Assembly: GCA_903882745.1 (NCBI GenBank)
Contig: CAIRYG010000002.1
Coordinates: 1-64,000, forward strand
Source of the DNA: an uncultured Gemmatimonadota bacterium
Lineage (GTDB): Bacteria > Gemmatimonadota > Gemmatimonadetes > Gemmatimonadales > Gemmatimonadaceae
DNA length: 64,000 bases
Direction of reading: 5' to 3'
Under the pieces are notes generated by a model, which saw only the letters and a list, made by a program, of their open reading frames with translations, ran no database searches and was not told the DNA's origin. Positions 44,691 to 56,076 of the stretch are shown piece by piece. The translations under genes were made by a program, and so were the position numbers. The stretch's first letter is position 1. Every line of letters starts with the position of its first letter.

Positions 44691-44693
44691 GCT
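44688..44693 (+). promoter_or_regulatory. -10-like TAAGCT, 6 nt before ruvB ATG
   Basis: The hexamer overlaps the ruvA stop codon and is followed by six bases and ATG. It could give an internal, leaderless ruvB transcript. There is no Shine-Dalgarno site for ruvB, which fits that idea. No -35 at 17 bp. Confidence 0.4.
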
Positions 44694-44699
44694 TTCTCT

Positions 44700-45718
44700 A
44701 TGTCCCGCGCCGAAATCACCACCCCAGAGGTCCTGAGCGACGAGAGCGTGGTTGAGCTTTCGTTGCGACCGCAGCGACTGGTCGAGTTTATTGGCCAGCC
44801 GAAAGTAAAAGACGCGCTCGACATCGCCATCCAGGCCGCACTGGGACGTCGCGAGACGCTCGACCACACGCTCTTCCACGGTCCACCAGGCTTGGGGAAG
44901 ACGACGCTCGCCGAGCTCATGGCGCGCGAACTGGGCGTGAACATTCACACGACGTCTGGCCCGGCGCTCGAGAAGCCGGGCGATCTCGTGGGAACGCTCA
45001 CCAATCTGCGCGCCGGCGACATTCTGTTTATTGACGAAATTCATCGCCTGCGTCCGATCATCGAGGAGTTTTTGTATCCGGCGATGGAGGACTACAAGAT
45101 CGACATCCGCCTCTCCGACGGGCCGAACGCCCAGACGGTGACGATGGCGATTGAGAAGTTCACGCTCGTCGGCGCGACGACGCGCTACGGGCTGCTGACG
45201 TCCCCGCTCCGCGCACGCTTTGGCCTGACCATGCGCCTCGACTTCTACCCTGCCGCGGAGATCGAGACGATTGTGCGTCGCACGGCCGAGGTGCTGGCGG
45301 TGGAGTTGCACGACGCGGGCGCGAAGGAAATCGCGCGACGGTCGCGTGGGACACCGCGTATTGCGAATCGGCTGCTTCGCCGCGTGCGCGATTACGCGCA
45401 GGTGCGCGCGGGCGGTGTCATTACGCTGGACGTGGCGCGCGAGGCGCTCAAGCTGCTCGACGTCGACGATTTTGGACTCGACGACATGGACGGCCGGATT
45501 CTGCGGACCATTATCGAAAAGTTTGATGGAGGCCCGGTGGGGGTCTCGACGATTGCCGCCGCCATCGGCGAGGACTCTGATACGATCGAAGAAGTCTACG
45601 AGCCCTTCCTCGTGATGAACGGCTTTCTCCAACGTACCGCGCGCGGGCGCGTGGCGAGCGCACAGGCGTATCGCCACTTGGGCTTCACGCCTCCGCAGCG
45701 CGACCAGGCATCGCTGTT

Positions 45719-45722
<4 letters not shown>
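44700..45722 (+). CDS. ruvB: Holliday junction branch migration ATPase RuvB
   Basis: 340 residues. AAA+ motor of the RuvAB complex: [11 protein letters not shown], Walker [12 protein letters not shown], Walker [10 protein letters not shown], sensor 1 [13 protein letters not shown] and the arginine-finger region [10 protein letters not shown] winged-helix C-terminal domain ends near YRHLGFTPP. The start is 9 nt after ruvA without a ribosome site. Its stop lies inside a CTGA overlap with queA. Confidence 0.97.
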
Positions 45723-48253
<2,531 letters not shown>

Positions 48254-48254
<1 letters not shown>

Positions 48255-48805
48255 TGGCAGTGCTTGGCATTCGGGTCCTCGGCGACCCAGTCCTGCGTCA
48301 AATGACCACGCCCGTCACCGATTTCGGTCCCGGGCTGCAGCAGCTTATTGACGATATGTTCGAGACCATGCATGCCGCGCACGGCGTGGGCCTCGCCGCG
48401 CCACAGGTTGGCCGGACGGAGCGCTTGGCAGTGGCCGAGGTCAAGGATGTGCCGTACGTGTTCATCAACCCCGAGATCATTGAGCGCGAGGGGAAGCTGA
48501 AGTGGGAGGAGGGGTGTCTCTCCATCCCCGAGCTCTACGGCGATGTGATGCGCAGCAAGCGCGTCGTGGTACAGGCACTCGACCGAGACGGGAAGACGTT
48601 CGAGGTCGAGGGCACCGAGCTCCTCGGCGTCTGCATGCAGCACGAGATCGACCATCTCGACGGCAAGCTGTTTATTGACCACCTCAGTTTCCTGAAGCGC
48701 CAACGTGCGCTCGCCAACTGGGAGCAGGAGAAGGTGAAGTACCCCAACCTCATTCGCACGATTGTGCCGAACGAAGCGCTCGACCACGACGACGAGCGGA
48801 TCTGA
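48254..48805 (+). CDS. def: peptide deformylase
   Basis: 183 residues. Removes the formyl group from nascent peptides. The three metal-site motifs are GVGLAAPQVG, EGCLSIPE (Cys ligand) and HEIDHLDG (two His ligands and catalytic Glu). The start shares a base with the yajC stop (TAATG). It pairs with fmt, which makes the formyl-Met-tRNA. Confidence 0.97.
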
Positions 48806-48808
48806 TCG

Positions 48809-49738
48809 ATGCGGATCGCGTTCTTCGGGACACCTGAGTTCGCGACCGCCCCACTGCGCGCGCTGATTGGCGAAGGGCACGAGGTCGTGCTGGTCGTCAC
48901 GCAGCCTGACCGCCCGCGCGGCCGGTCGCGGTCGCAGCTCGATCCGTCGCCCGTGAAGCTCGTGGCGTTGGAGGAGAATATTCCGGTGCTGCAGCCGGAG
49001 CGCCCGCGCGGCGATGCGGCGTTCCTAGAGGCGTTGCGCGCAGCGGCGCCGGATATCTCCGTGGTCGTCGCGTATGGGCATATCCTCCCGCGCGACGTGA
49101 TAGACCTGCCAACGCATGGCACGCTGAACATTCACGCATCACTGCTGCCCGCGTATCGTGGGGCGGCGCCGATTCAGGCCGCCGTGCGGGACGGGTGCGT
49201 GGAGACGGGCGTGACAATCATGCGCATGGTTTCCGCGCTCGACGCGGGCCCCGCGATCCTCACGATTGCGACGCCAATCGCCCCCGATGAGACCGCGGGG
49301 GAGCTACAGCTCCGGCTCTCCGAGCTCGGCGCGGCCGCGATTATTGAGGCACTCGCGTTGATTGGTGTCGGTGCGGCAACCGAGATTCCGCAGGACGACG
49401 CGCGCGCCACCTACGCGAAAAAAATCGAACGCACAGACGCGCGACTCGATTTTTCACAGCCTGCAGAGATTGTCGCGCGTGCCATTCGCGCCTATGACCC
49501 GAAGCCCGGGGCCTGGGCGGTGCACCGTGATGGTGAGGTGCGACTATTCGGCGCGTTGCTAAGCGACGCCACAGGGGCGCCTGGCACGGTTCTGAGCGCC
49601 ACCCCTGAGGGGATGGTGGTGGCGTGCGGCACTGGGGCGGTGCGGATTACCGAAGTGCATCCGGCCGGGAAGCGCCGTCAGCAGCTGGCGGAATGGCTCC
49701 GCGGACGCGGTGTACTCGAGGGTGAGCGACTCAGCTAA
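48809..49738 (+). CDS. fmt: methionyl-tRNA formyltransferase
   Basis: 309 residues. Transfers a formyl group from 10-formyl-THF to Met-tRNA for initiation. N-terminal Rossmann domain starts RIAFFGTPEFA, with the catalytic block GTLNIHASLLPAYRGAAPIQ (Asn, His) and TIMRMVSALDAGPAI (Asp). The C-terminal beta-barrel domain starts near DARLDFSQPAEIV and ends HPAGKRRQQLAEWLRG. It lies 3 nt after def and ends the long recombination/tRNA/export operon, closed by the hairpin at 49772. Confidence 0.97.
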   Translation: MRIAFFGTPEFATAPLRALIGEGHEVVLVVTQPDRPRGRSRSQLDPSPVKLVALEENIPVLQPERPRGDAAFLEALRAAAPDISVVVAYGHILPRDVIDLPTHGTLNIHASLLPAYRGAAPIQAAVRDGCVETGVTIMRMVSALDAGPAILTIATPIAPDETAGELQLRLSELGAAAIIEALALIGVGAATEIPQDDARATYAKKIERTDARLDFSQPAEIVARAIRAYDPKPGAWAVHRDGEVRLFGALLSDATGAPGTVLSATPEGMVVACGTGAVRITEVHPAGKRRQQLAEWLRGRGVLEGERLS

Positions 49739-49771
49739 GCGCGACGCGGTGTTCCGTACGCCCGCAACGCA

Positions 49772-49800
49772 CGAGGGCGGTCCGAATCGGACCGCCCTCG
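49772..49800. terminator. bidirectional hairpin between fmt and Ig-repeat gene
   Basis: A 13-bp perfect stem CGAGGGCGGTCCG / CGGACCGCCCTCG with an AAT loop lies 33 nt after the fmt stop and 26 nt after the minus-strand gene stop. Lacks a T-run. Confidence 0.75.
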
Positions 49801-49826
49801 CGACGTTTGTGCCGAATCAATCTCGA

Positions 49827-52199
49827 CTATGGTGTTCCCGTCGCGGTGAAGATCACTGTTCCGCCACCGGCTGTTGCCACAACGGTGTTGGTGCCCGCGG
49901 TTCCCCCGAGAATCAGCGTTACACTCGCGGAGCCGTCGGCACCTGTTGTCACAGTCGCGGTGGCCGCTGGCGCAGCGCCTGCGCTCAGGAGACCGCCGCC
50001 GCCAACCACCGCGAACGCCACCGCCTGTCCGGGCACGAGGTTCCCGAACGAATCCTTGACCAGCACCTTCAAGGGCGTCGGAAGTATGCTGGAGCGCGCT
50101 CCAGTTTGTGCATCGCCCGCGGTCTTGGTCATGACGGCCGCGCCAGCAGGACTCACCACCACCGTGCCCGACGCGACGGTCGTCACTGCACTGGTCTGCG
50201 CGTAGGGACGGACCTGCGCCGTGCCACTCACCGTAAAGCCCCAGCTCCCCGCTGTCGTAATGGTTGATGAGAGACACGTCGCGGCGTTATACGTGCTCAG
50301 CACCGACGAGCTGACGGTTGCACCGCCACCACTCCCAGCAAAGGTCAAGGTCACGCTGTCGATGACATTTCCCGTCACGTCCTTGCCTGTGGCGCACCAT
50401 GTCACGGCATTACCCGCGGTGATCGCCGCCGACGAGCTCACGTTCGTCGTAATCGTTCGGAGCGCGCCCGGATACACATGCGCCTTGAACTCAACCTGAC
50501 CGATGCCCGCAACGGTCGCCACCATCCGCTTGGCCACGGAGCTTGACGGAATCGCGGCACCATCGATACCGCGCAGCACCCAGCGGTTCTTGGCCAATCC
50601 TGTATTGTCGGTAGTGTCGACCGAGTTGATCGCAAAACCGTCGACAGCACTCGACGCCTGCGTCGCCCAGCCGATCGAAACACCCTGCACACCGAGGTTC
50701 GTCACCGGGTCAAACACCTGGACCACGAGCGTGTCTCTGAGCGTCGCGCCGGTCGTATCGGTCTGCAAGGTGTCGACAATATTCACCAGGCGAATACGGA
50801 AGGCGGGACGCACCGACGAGTGGAACACCACACCGGCGATCGCCGGGAATCCGGTCAGCGAGGCGGTGACACTATCTGTTTGCGCGGTCGTGCCGGTATT
50901 GGAGCCAAGGCGCCAGGTCACCGACGCGCGGCCATCCACCCCCGTGACAGCGGGTGACGGCGAGGTCAGGGCATCAGCGTTCGTGGCGGCTTGCGTGAAG
51001 CCAACGGTCACGCCCGAGAGCACGTTGCCTCCAGCATCACGCACTTCGACCACCAAAGGAAGTGAGAGAGTCTGCGCCGACTGCCCGGCCTGTCCTTCGC
51101 CACTAATAATCCGGAGCGTCGATGGCGTGCCCGACACCGTGGTGGCCGCAGCCGTGTATGTCACGCTGCCAACGCCCGAGACCGTCGCCGTGACGGTCTG
51201 CGTACCAATGGTCGGCCCAAGGGTCCATTTTGCGGAATCGAGCCCGGCCGTGTTCGTGGTGCCGGAGCTCTTGGAGATCGCGCCGCCGCCGGTGGCCACG
51301 GCCCAGCTCACGCGGGCGCCGAGTGCGGGATTCCCCGCCTGATCCACCACGAGCACCCGGAGGAAGGTGGGGAGGACCGCGCCACTTCCCGCGACCTGAT
51401 TATTTCCATTATCGACGATTGCCGCGCCGCTCGCACTCATGGTGCCGGTGGCCTGAACGGTTACCGCGGTGAGCCCAGCGACGGTCGCCGTCAGCGTCTG
51501 CTGCCCCACCTTGCTGCCCAAGGTCCACTGTGTGGTCGCGAGACCAGCGGCATCGCTCTTGATGCTCGTGGGTGAGGCGCTGCCGCCCGTCCCATTGCCC
51601 GCCCCCTGGGCGAACGTAACCGTTGCGCCGGGTACTGGACCGCCGAGGGAGTCGAGAACCTTCACAACGACATTCGCGCCCAACGGCTGCCCGATAGCTC
51701 CCGATTGGCCATTCCCGGCATTGAGCACGACTTGCGCGGCCGGCAACCCGCCAGACGTCGTACCGCCGGTACCACCGGTACCGCCAGAGGCGATGCCCGT
51801 CGCGGTCAGCGTAATCACCTTTGCGCCAGCGGTCGCGGTCAGCGTTTGGAGCCCGGTGTTCGCGCCGAGTGTCCACGAGGCCTGCGCGCGCCCCATCGCA
51901 TCAGTGGCAACAACTGCGGGGGAGACCGATCCACCGCCGCTGATCACACTAAATGCGACGGACGTCCCAGCAACCGCAGCACCCGTCGCCGTACGAACCT
52001 GCACGGTCAGCGGTGTGCTCAGCGCCGTACTCACGACGCCGCTCTGATTATTGCCAGAGGATACCTGCAGCGAGTCGGCGGTGCCGATCAGGGTAGGTCC
52101 GGTCATCGACCGGTCCATACAGCCGAGGATGACTACCGCGCCAAGCGTCGCCGCTAGGCCGATTACGCGCCTCATGCCACCACCATGTCGCGACATCAT
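49827..52199 (-). CDS. large lipoprotein with tandem Ig-like (Big-1/invasin-type) repeats
   Basis: 790 residues. Lipobox ILGC (Cys about 23) follows a short hydrophobic signal, so it is lipid-anchored and probably surface-exposed. At least seven Ig-like repeats of 85-105 residues follow, many with the linker NGNGQSG or DNGNNQVAGSG and the strand pair GLATTQWTLGSKVGQQTLTA. Adhesion or surface structure is typical for such repeats; no catalytic domain is seen. ATG 52199 follows GAGG by 4 nt, and a second ATG three bases later is equally possible. It resembles the Ig protein at 2159 but lacks a cohesin-like end. It is monocistronic, divergent from rsmB. Confidence 0.78.
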   Translation of the reverse strand: MMSRHGGGMRRVIGLAATLGAVVILGCMDRSMTGPTLIGTADSLQVSSGNNQSGVVSTALSTPLTVQVRTATGAAVAGTSVAFSVISGGGSVSPAVVATDAMGRAQASWTLGANTGLQTLTATAGAKVITLTATGIASGGTGGTGGTTSGGLPAAQVVLNAGNGQSGAIGQPLGANVVVKVLDSLGGPVPGATVTFAQGAGNGTGGSASPTSIKSDAAGLATTQWTLGSKVGQQTLTATVAGLTAVTVQATGTMSASGAAIVDNGNNQVAGSGAVLPTFLRVLVVDQAGNPALGARVSWAVATGGGAISKSSGTTNTAGLDSAKWTLGPTIGTQTVTATVSGVGSVTYTAAATTVSGTPSTLRIISGEGQAGQSAQTLSLPLVVEVRDAGGNVLSGVTVGFTQAATNADALTSPSPAVTGVDGRASVTWRLGSNTGTTAQTDSVTASLTGFPAIAGVVFHSSVRPAFRIRLVNIVDTLQTDTTGATLRDTLVVQVFDPVTNLGVQGVSIGWATQASSAVDGFAINSVDTTDNTGLAKNRWVLRGIDGAAIPSSSVAKRMVATVAGIGQVEFKAHVYPGALRTITTNVSSSAAITAGNAVTWCATGKDVTGNVIDSVTLTFAGSGGGATVSSSVLSTYNAATCLSSTITTAGSWGFTVSGTAQVRPYAQTSAVTTVASGTVVVSPAGAAVMTKTAGDAQTGARSSILPTPLKVLVKDSFGNLVPGQAVAFAVVGGGGLLSAGAAPAATATVTTGADGSASVTLILGGTAGTNTVVATAGGGTVIFTATGTP

Positions 52200-52366
52200 T
52201 CGACCTCGGCCGAATAGGGAAGAACAACCACACGTACGAACGCCCCAAGCGCGGGCGGATAGCCCGGAGCCGAGGGTTGCTACAGGTGTTGACGGCTGGG
52301 CTGGGCGGGAGGTCACACCGCCGGGTGCCCACCGCCCGGTTCAGGCGCACCCCCACTCGGCCCCCT

Positions 52367-52372
52367 TATATT
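52367..52372 (+). promoter_or_regulatory. -10-like TATATT upstream of rsmB
   Basis: TATATT in a GC-rich surround, 30 nt before the rsmB ATG. The -35 is not recognisable. GTGGAG in the leader could be a distant ribosome site. Confidence 0.4.
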
Positions 52373-52402
52373 CCGTGGAGACATCTTCCCCAGCCCCCAC
52401 GC

Positions 52403-53749
52403 ATGGCCCAGCCCCACTCCAGCTCCGGCACCGCGACCCGCGGCGGTATCACGGACGCGCGCTTCGCTTCGGCCGATATCCTTGCCGACATCCGGACCGG
52501 ACTTCTGCTTGATGCCGCCTTTGACCGCCGCGTTGGGCTGCTCGACCCGCGCGACCGACGGTGGACGCAGGAGCTGGTGTACGGGATGCTGCGCCGACGC
52601 GGCCGGCTCGACGCGTTGCTCAGCGACCGCGTGCGCGGCGGGCTGGCTCGCTTGGACCCCGACCTGACCGACCTGCTGCGCCTCGGTTCGTACCAACTCC
52701 TCTATATGGGGAGTGTCCCGCCCTACGCCGCGATCGCGCAGACCGTGGAACTCGCCAAACGGCGCCACGGGATTGGCGCGAGCAAGCTCGCAAATGCCGT
52801 CCTGCGGCGCCTTGATCGCGAGCGCGACGCGCTGGTTCTGCCGGCGCCCAACGACCCGATCGAGGGCATCGCCACCGAATACTCGCACCCGCGCTGGCTG
52901 GTGGCGCGCTGGGTGGCGCGCTGGGGCGAGGACGACACGCGCGCGCTGCTCGAGGCCAACAACCACGAAGCACCGCTGGTGATTCGCCCGTGGGGCGTCG
53001 TGCGCGAGCAGCTCGAAGCGATGCTTGAAGCGGCCGGCGTGCAGGTTGGTGACGCACCGCTCGTGCGCGACTCAATGACCATTAGCGGCGCCGCGCTCAC
53101 CGAACTTGGTGCGTTTCAACAAGGGCTCTTCTTCGTGCAGGATCCGGCCGCGACACTCGTCACGCAGTACGCGGCAATCCCCGCGGGAGCGCTCGTCGCG
53201 GACCTGTGCTCGGCACCGGGCGGCAAAACCGTCGAACTCTCGCGCGTCGCCAAGACGGTCATCGCCGCCGACGCATCCGCGGCTCGACTCGCCCGCGTCC
53301 TCGAGACCATGACCCGCCTGGAACTTGGCAATGTGATCCCGATGGTCACGGACGCGCGCTTCCCTGCCCTAGCACCGGTTGATGCGGTGTTGGTCGATGC
53401 TCCCTGCACGGGCACGGGGACCTTCCGCCGCCACCCCGATGCGCGCTGGCGCCTGCGCACCAGCGATCTCGCGGTGCTCGGCGCCGCTCAACGGTCGATT
53501 CTGCGCGCGGCCGCAGCTGTCGTGAAGCCTGGCGGACTGCTGATTTACAGCACCTGCTCGCTGGAAACCGAAGAGAACGACGCCCAGATTGAAACATTCC
53601 TGTCGGAGCATCCGGATTTCGTACTCGAACCGCCGCCGGCCGACGCTGTGCCCGCCGCGGTGCTTGATGCCGGCCGCCTCCGCGTCCTTCCGCAGCGCCA
53701 TGGTTCCGATGGCGCATTCGCGGCGCGCATGCGCCGCAGGAGCTCCTAA
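52403..53749 (+). CDS. rsmB: 16S rRNA (cytosine-967-C5)-methyltransferase
   Basis: 448 residues. N-terminal NusB-like RNA-binding domain (about 20-160, RRVGLLDPRDRRWTQELVYG and LLRLGSYQLLYM), then a Rossmann methyltransferase. SAM site is ADLCSAPGGKTVELSR; catalytic Cys residues lie in VDAPCTGTGTFRRHPD and IYSTCSLETEEND, the pair typical of m5C RNA methyltransferases. ATG 52403 fits the family start although the frame is open further upstream. It heads an operon with rpe, a TlpA-like gene and tsaD. Confidence 0.94.
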   Translation: MAQPHSSSGTATRGGITDARFASADILADIRTGLLLDAAFDRRVGLLDPRDRRWTQELVYGMLRRRGRLDALLSDRVRGGLARLDPDLTDLLRLGSYQLLYMGSVPPYAAIAQTVELAKRRHGIGASKLANAVLRRLDRERDALVLPAPNDPIEGIATEYSHPRWLVARWVARWGEDDTRALLEANNHEAPLVIRPWGVVREQLEAMLEAAGVQVGDAPLVRDSMTISGAALTELGAFQQGLFFVQDPAATLVTQYAAIPAGALVADLCSAPGGKTVELSRVAKTVIAADASAARLARVLETMTRLELGNVIPMVTDARFPALAPVDAVLVDAPCTGTGTFRRHPDARWRLRTSDLAVLGAAQRSILRAAAAVVKPGGLLIYSTCSLETEENDAQIETFLSEHPDFVLEPPPADAVPAAVLDAGRLRVLPQRHGSDGAFAARMRRRSS

Positions 53750-54426
53750 TGTCTCGCGCTGCGACCGTGCGGATTGCCCCGTCGCTCCTCTCAGCAGACT
53801 TCGGCCGGCTCAAGGACGACCTCGCCATGCTCGAAGCCGGTGGCGCCGACTGGCTCCACTTTGACGTGATGGACGGAAGCTTTGTGCCGCCGATCACCTT
53901 TGGCACCAAGGTGCTCGAAACGTGCCGCAAGCTCTCGTCGCTGCCGATCGATGTGCACCTGATGGTGAATCATCCCGACACGCAGCTCGAGGATTTCGCC
54001 AAAGCCGGGGCGAGCGTGATCACGATTCATTCCGAAGCCGCGTCGCACCTCCATCGCCAGGTCTCGCGGATTCGCGAGCTGGGATGCAAGGCCGGGGTCA
54101 CGATGAATCCCGGGACGCCACTGGATGACATCCGTGAAGTCATCGCGGATATCGACCTGCTGCTCATCATGAGCGTGAATCCGGGCTACGGCGGGCAGAA
54201 GTTCATTCCCGCGTCGCTCAACAAAATTGCGCGAGCGCGCACCATGCTCGACGCGGTGCACAGCTCGGCCGCCCTCGAAGTCGACGGCGGTGTGAGCCGC
54301 GAGACGATCACGGCCTGCTGGCAGGCCGGCGCCGACACCTTTGTCGCTGGCAACGCGGTCTTCTCGGCCAAGGATCCGGCCGCTGAGATTCGCGCCCTCC
54401 GCGCGCTCTGCAGCGAGACCGTATGA
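53749..54426 (+). CDS. rpe: ribulose-phosphate 3-epimerase
   Basis: 225 residues, TIM barrel. Interconverts ribulose 5-phosphate and xylulose 5-phosphate. Catalytic Asp and metal ligands: RIAPSLLSADFGRL, HFDVMDGSFVPPITFG (Asp and His), DVHLMV, MSVNPGYGGQKF and VDGGVSRET with the second catalytic Asp. ATG shares a base with the rsmB stop (TAATG). Confidence 0.97.
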   Translation: MSRAATVRIAPSLLSADFGRLKDDLAMLEAGGADWLHFDVMDGSFVPPITFGTKVLETCRKLSSLPIDVHLMVNHPDTQLEDFAKAGASVITIHSEAASHLHRQVSRIRELGCKAGVTMNPGTPLDDIREVIADIDLLLIMSVNPGYGGQKFIPASLNKIARARTMLDAVHSSAALEVDGGVSRETITACWQAGADTFVAGNAVFSAKDPAAEIRALRALCSETV

Positions 54427-54980
54427 CGAATCGCACGCAGTGGATACTCGTCGGCGCAATTGTCGTAGTGGTTGGCGCGGTGCTCACCTTCGGTGCGCGT
54501 GCGATGGGAGATTCTGTGCCGACCGTCGAAGCTGGCGCCAAAGCTCCGGCCTTCACTGCGGTGCCGGTCGCCAATGTCGTGGGCACCAAGCCGCGCAGCA
54601 TCGCCGACTACAAGGGGCAGGTTGTCCTCCTGAATATCTGGGCCACCTGGTGTGATCCGTGCCGCGCCGAGATGCCGAGCATGCAGCGCTTGCACAGCGA
54701 TCTCGGGCCCCAGGGCCTCAAGATTGTCGCCGTCAGTGTCGATCAGCCCGGCATGGAACAGGCGATTCGTGACTTCACCAAGGAGTTCGGACTCACGTTC
54801 GATGTGTTGTACGACGCGACGCAGAACATTCAGCTGCAGTACGTGACGTCCGGCGTCCCCGAGACGTTCGTCATTGGCCGCGATGGCGTGATTCGCAAGC
54901 GTATCAGCGGCGGCACCGACTGGAACGCCGAGAGCCAGAAGGCGCTCATCCGGCAACTGCTCGCCGAACCCGCGTCATGA
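54423..54980 (+). CDS. TlpA/ResA-type membrane-anchored thioredoxin-like protein
   Basis: 185 residues. An uncleaved N-terminal anchor (WILVGAIVVVVGAVLTF) puts the thioredoxin domain in the periplasm. The active site is WATWCDPCRAEMPSMQ with CDPC; VTSGVPETFVIGRDG carries the cis-Pro. Such proteins reduce cytochrome c apoproteins or other periplasmic thiols; no ccm genes are nearby, so the substrate is open. The ATG overlaps the rpe stop (ATGA). Confidence 0.9.
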   Translation: MTNRTQWILVGAIVVVVGAVLTFGARAMGDSVPTVEAGAKAPAFTAVPVANVVGTKPRSIADYKGQVVLLNIWATWCDPCRAEMPSMQRLHSDLGPQGLKIVAVSVDQPGMEQAIRDFTKEFGLTFDVLYDATQNIQLQYVTSGVPETFVIGRDGVIRKRISGGTDWNAESQKALIRQLLAEPAS

Positions 54981-54996
54981 GCTTTCAGCAGTAGCC

Positions 54997-56067
54997 GTGC
55001 GCGTCCTCGGCATTGAGAGCTCCTGCGACGAAACCTCCGCCGCCATCGTCGATGGCGACGGCGCATCGGCTACGCTCCGCTCGCTGGCGATCCTGTCACA
55101 GGATGTGCACGCGATCTTTGGTGGCGTCGTTCCTGAAATCGCGTCGCGGGCGCATCTCACGGCGATCGGCCCTGTGGTGTCGCACGCGCTGCGCGAAGCA
55201 CAACTCGAACTGAGCGACATCGACGCGATTGCCGTGACGAACGCGCCCGGTCTCGTGGGGGCACTCTTGGTGGGCGTCAGCTACGCCAAGGGCCTCGCCG
55301 CGACATTGGGTGTGCCACTTGTGGGCGTGCACCATATGGAAGGGCACCTGTTCGCAACATCGCTCGACGACGCGCACGCGGAGCCGCCCTTCACCGCGCT
55401 GCTCGTGAGCGGCGGTCACACACTCCTGCTCGATGCGGCCGCGTGGGGTGAATATCGACTCCTGGGCGCCACGCGCGACGACGCCGCCGGCGAAGCCTTT
55501 GACAAGGTCGCCAAACTCCTTGGCCTCCCCTACCCCGGCGGACGGCACATCGAGCGACTCGCCATCGAGGGCGATCCCAAGCGCCATCGCTTCTCGCGCC
55601 CCATGCTCCACGGCGGACAGCGACTTGGCGACGACGATTTCTTTGACGTGTCGTTCTCAGGCCTGAAGACGGCGGTGCTGCTGGCCGTGCGCGCGGCAGA
55701 GGCGGCCGGGACGCTCGAGGCAGAACGGGCGCACATCGCGCGCGGATTCCAAGACGCGCTGATCGACACGCTGGCCGCGAAAACGGTCCGCGCCGCGCAG
55801 GCCTTCGGCCGAAACAAGATTGTGCTGGGCGGTGGCGTGGCCTGTAACCGGGCGCTGGTCGCCGAAATGCAACGTCAGCTCACGCGTGCCCGCGGCAAGA
55901 CCGCAACTGTATTTGCGCCCAGTCTGCGGCTCGCCACCGACAATGCCGCCATGATTGCCCGCGCGGGCCTCTTCCGCCTTGAGCGTGGCGAGCGCGCCAC
56001 CGCCGGACTCAATGCCTTTGCGTCACAGCCACTTCCCGGCCTCGTCACAGCCGCGACGAACCCTTAG
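54997..56067 (+). CDS. tsaD: tRNA N6-adenosine threonylcarbamoyltransferase TsaD
   Basis: 356 residues. Catalyses the last step of t6A37 synthesis on ANN-reading tRNAs with TsaB and TsaE, which are not in this window. Family marks: VLGIESSCDETSAAIVD at the start, the metal-binding HHMEGH, LLVSGGHTLLL, the ASKH-fold GEAFDKVAKLLGLPYPGG and GGGVACNRALVAEM. GTG start 54997 is the family start and lies 16 nt after the TlpA-like gene. Confidence 0.96.
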   Translation: MRVLGIESSCDETSAAIVDGDGASATLRSLAILSQDVHAIFGGVVPEIASRAHLTAIGPVVSHALREAQLELSDIDAIAVTNAPGLVGALLVGVSYAKGLAATLGVPLVGVHHMEGHLFATSLDDAHAEPPFTALLVSGGHTLLLDAAAWGEYRLLGATRDDAAGEAFDKVAKLLGLPYPGGRHIERLAIEGDPKRHRFSRPMLHGGQRLGDDDFFDVSFSGLKTAVLLAVRAAEAAGTLEAERAHIARGFQDALIDTLAAKTVRAAQAFGRNKIVLGGGVACNRALVAEMQRQLTRARGKTATVFAPSLRLATDNAAMIARAGLFRLERGERATAGLNAFASQPLPGLVTAATNP

Positions 56068-56070
56068 GTT
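56065..56070 (+). promoter_or_regulatory. -10-like TAGGTT, 6 nt before lgt ATG
   Basis: The hexamer overlaps the tsaD stop codon and is followed by CAGCAG and ATG. TCGTCA at 17 bp is a weak -35 (four of six bases). It suggests an internal leaderless transcript for lgt. Confidence 0.45.
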
Positions 56071-56076
56071 CAGCAG

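Noticed and set aside
52200-52316. N-terminal extension of the Ig-repeat lipoprotein up to 52316
   Set aside because: The added residues are not signal-like, and the lipobox and ribosome site place the start at 52199 or 52196.
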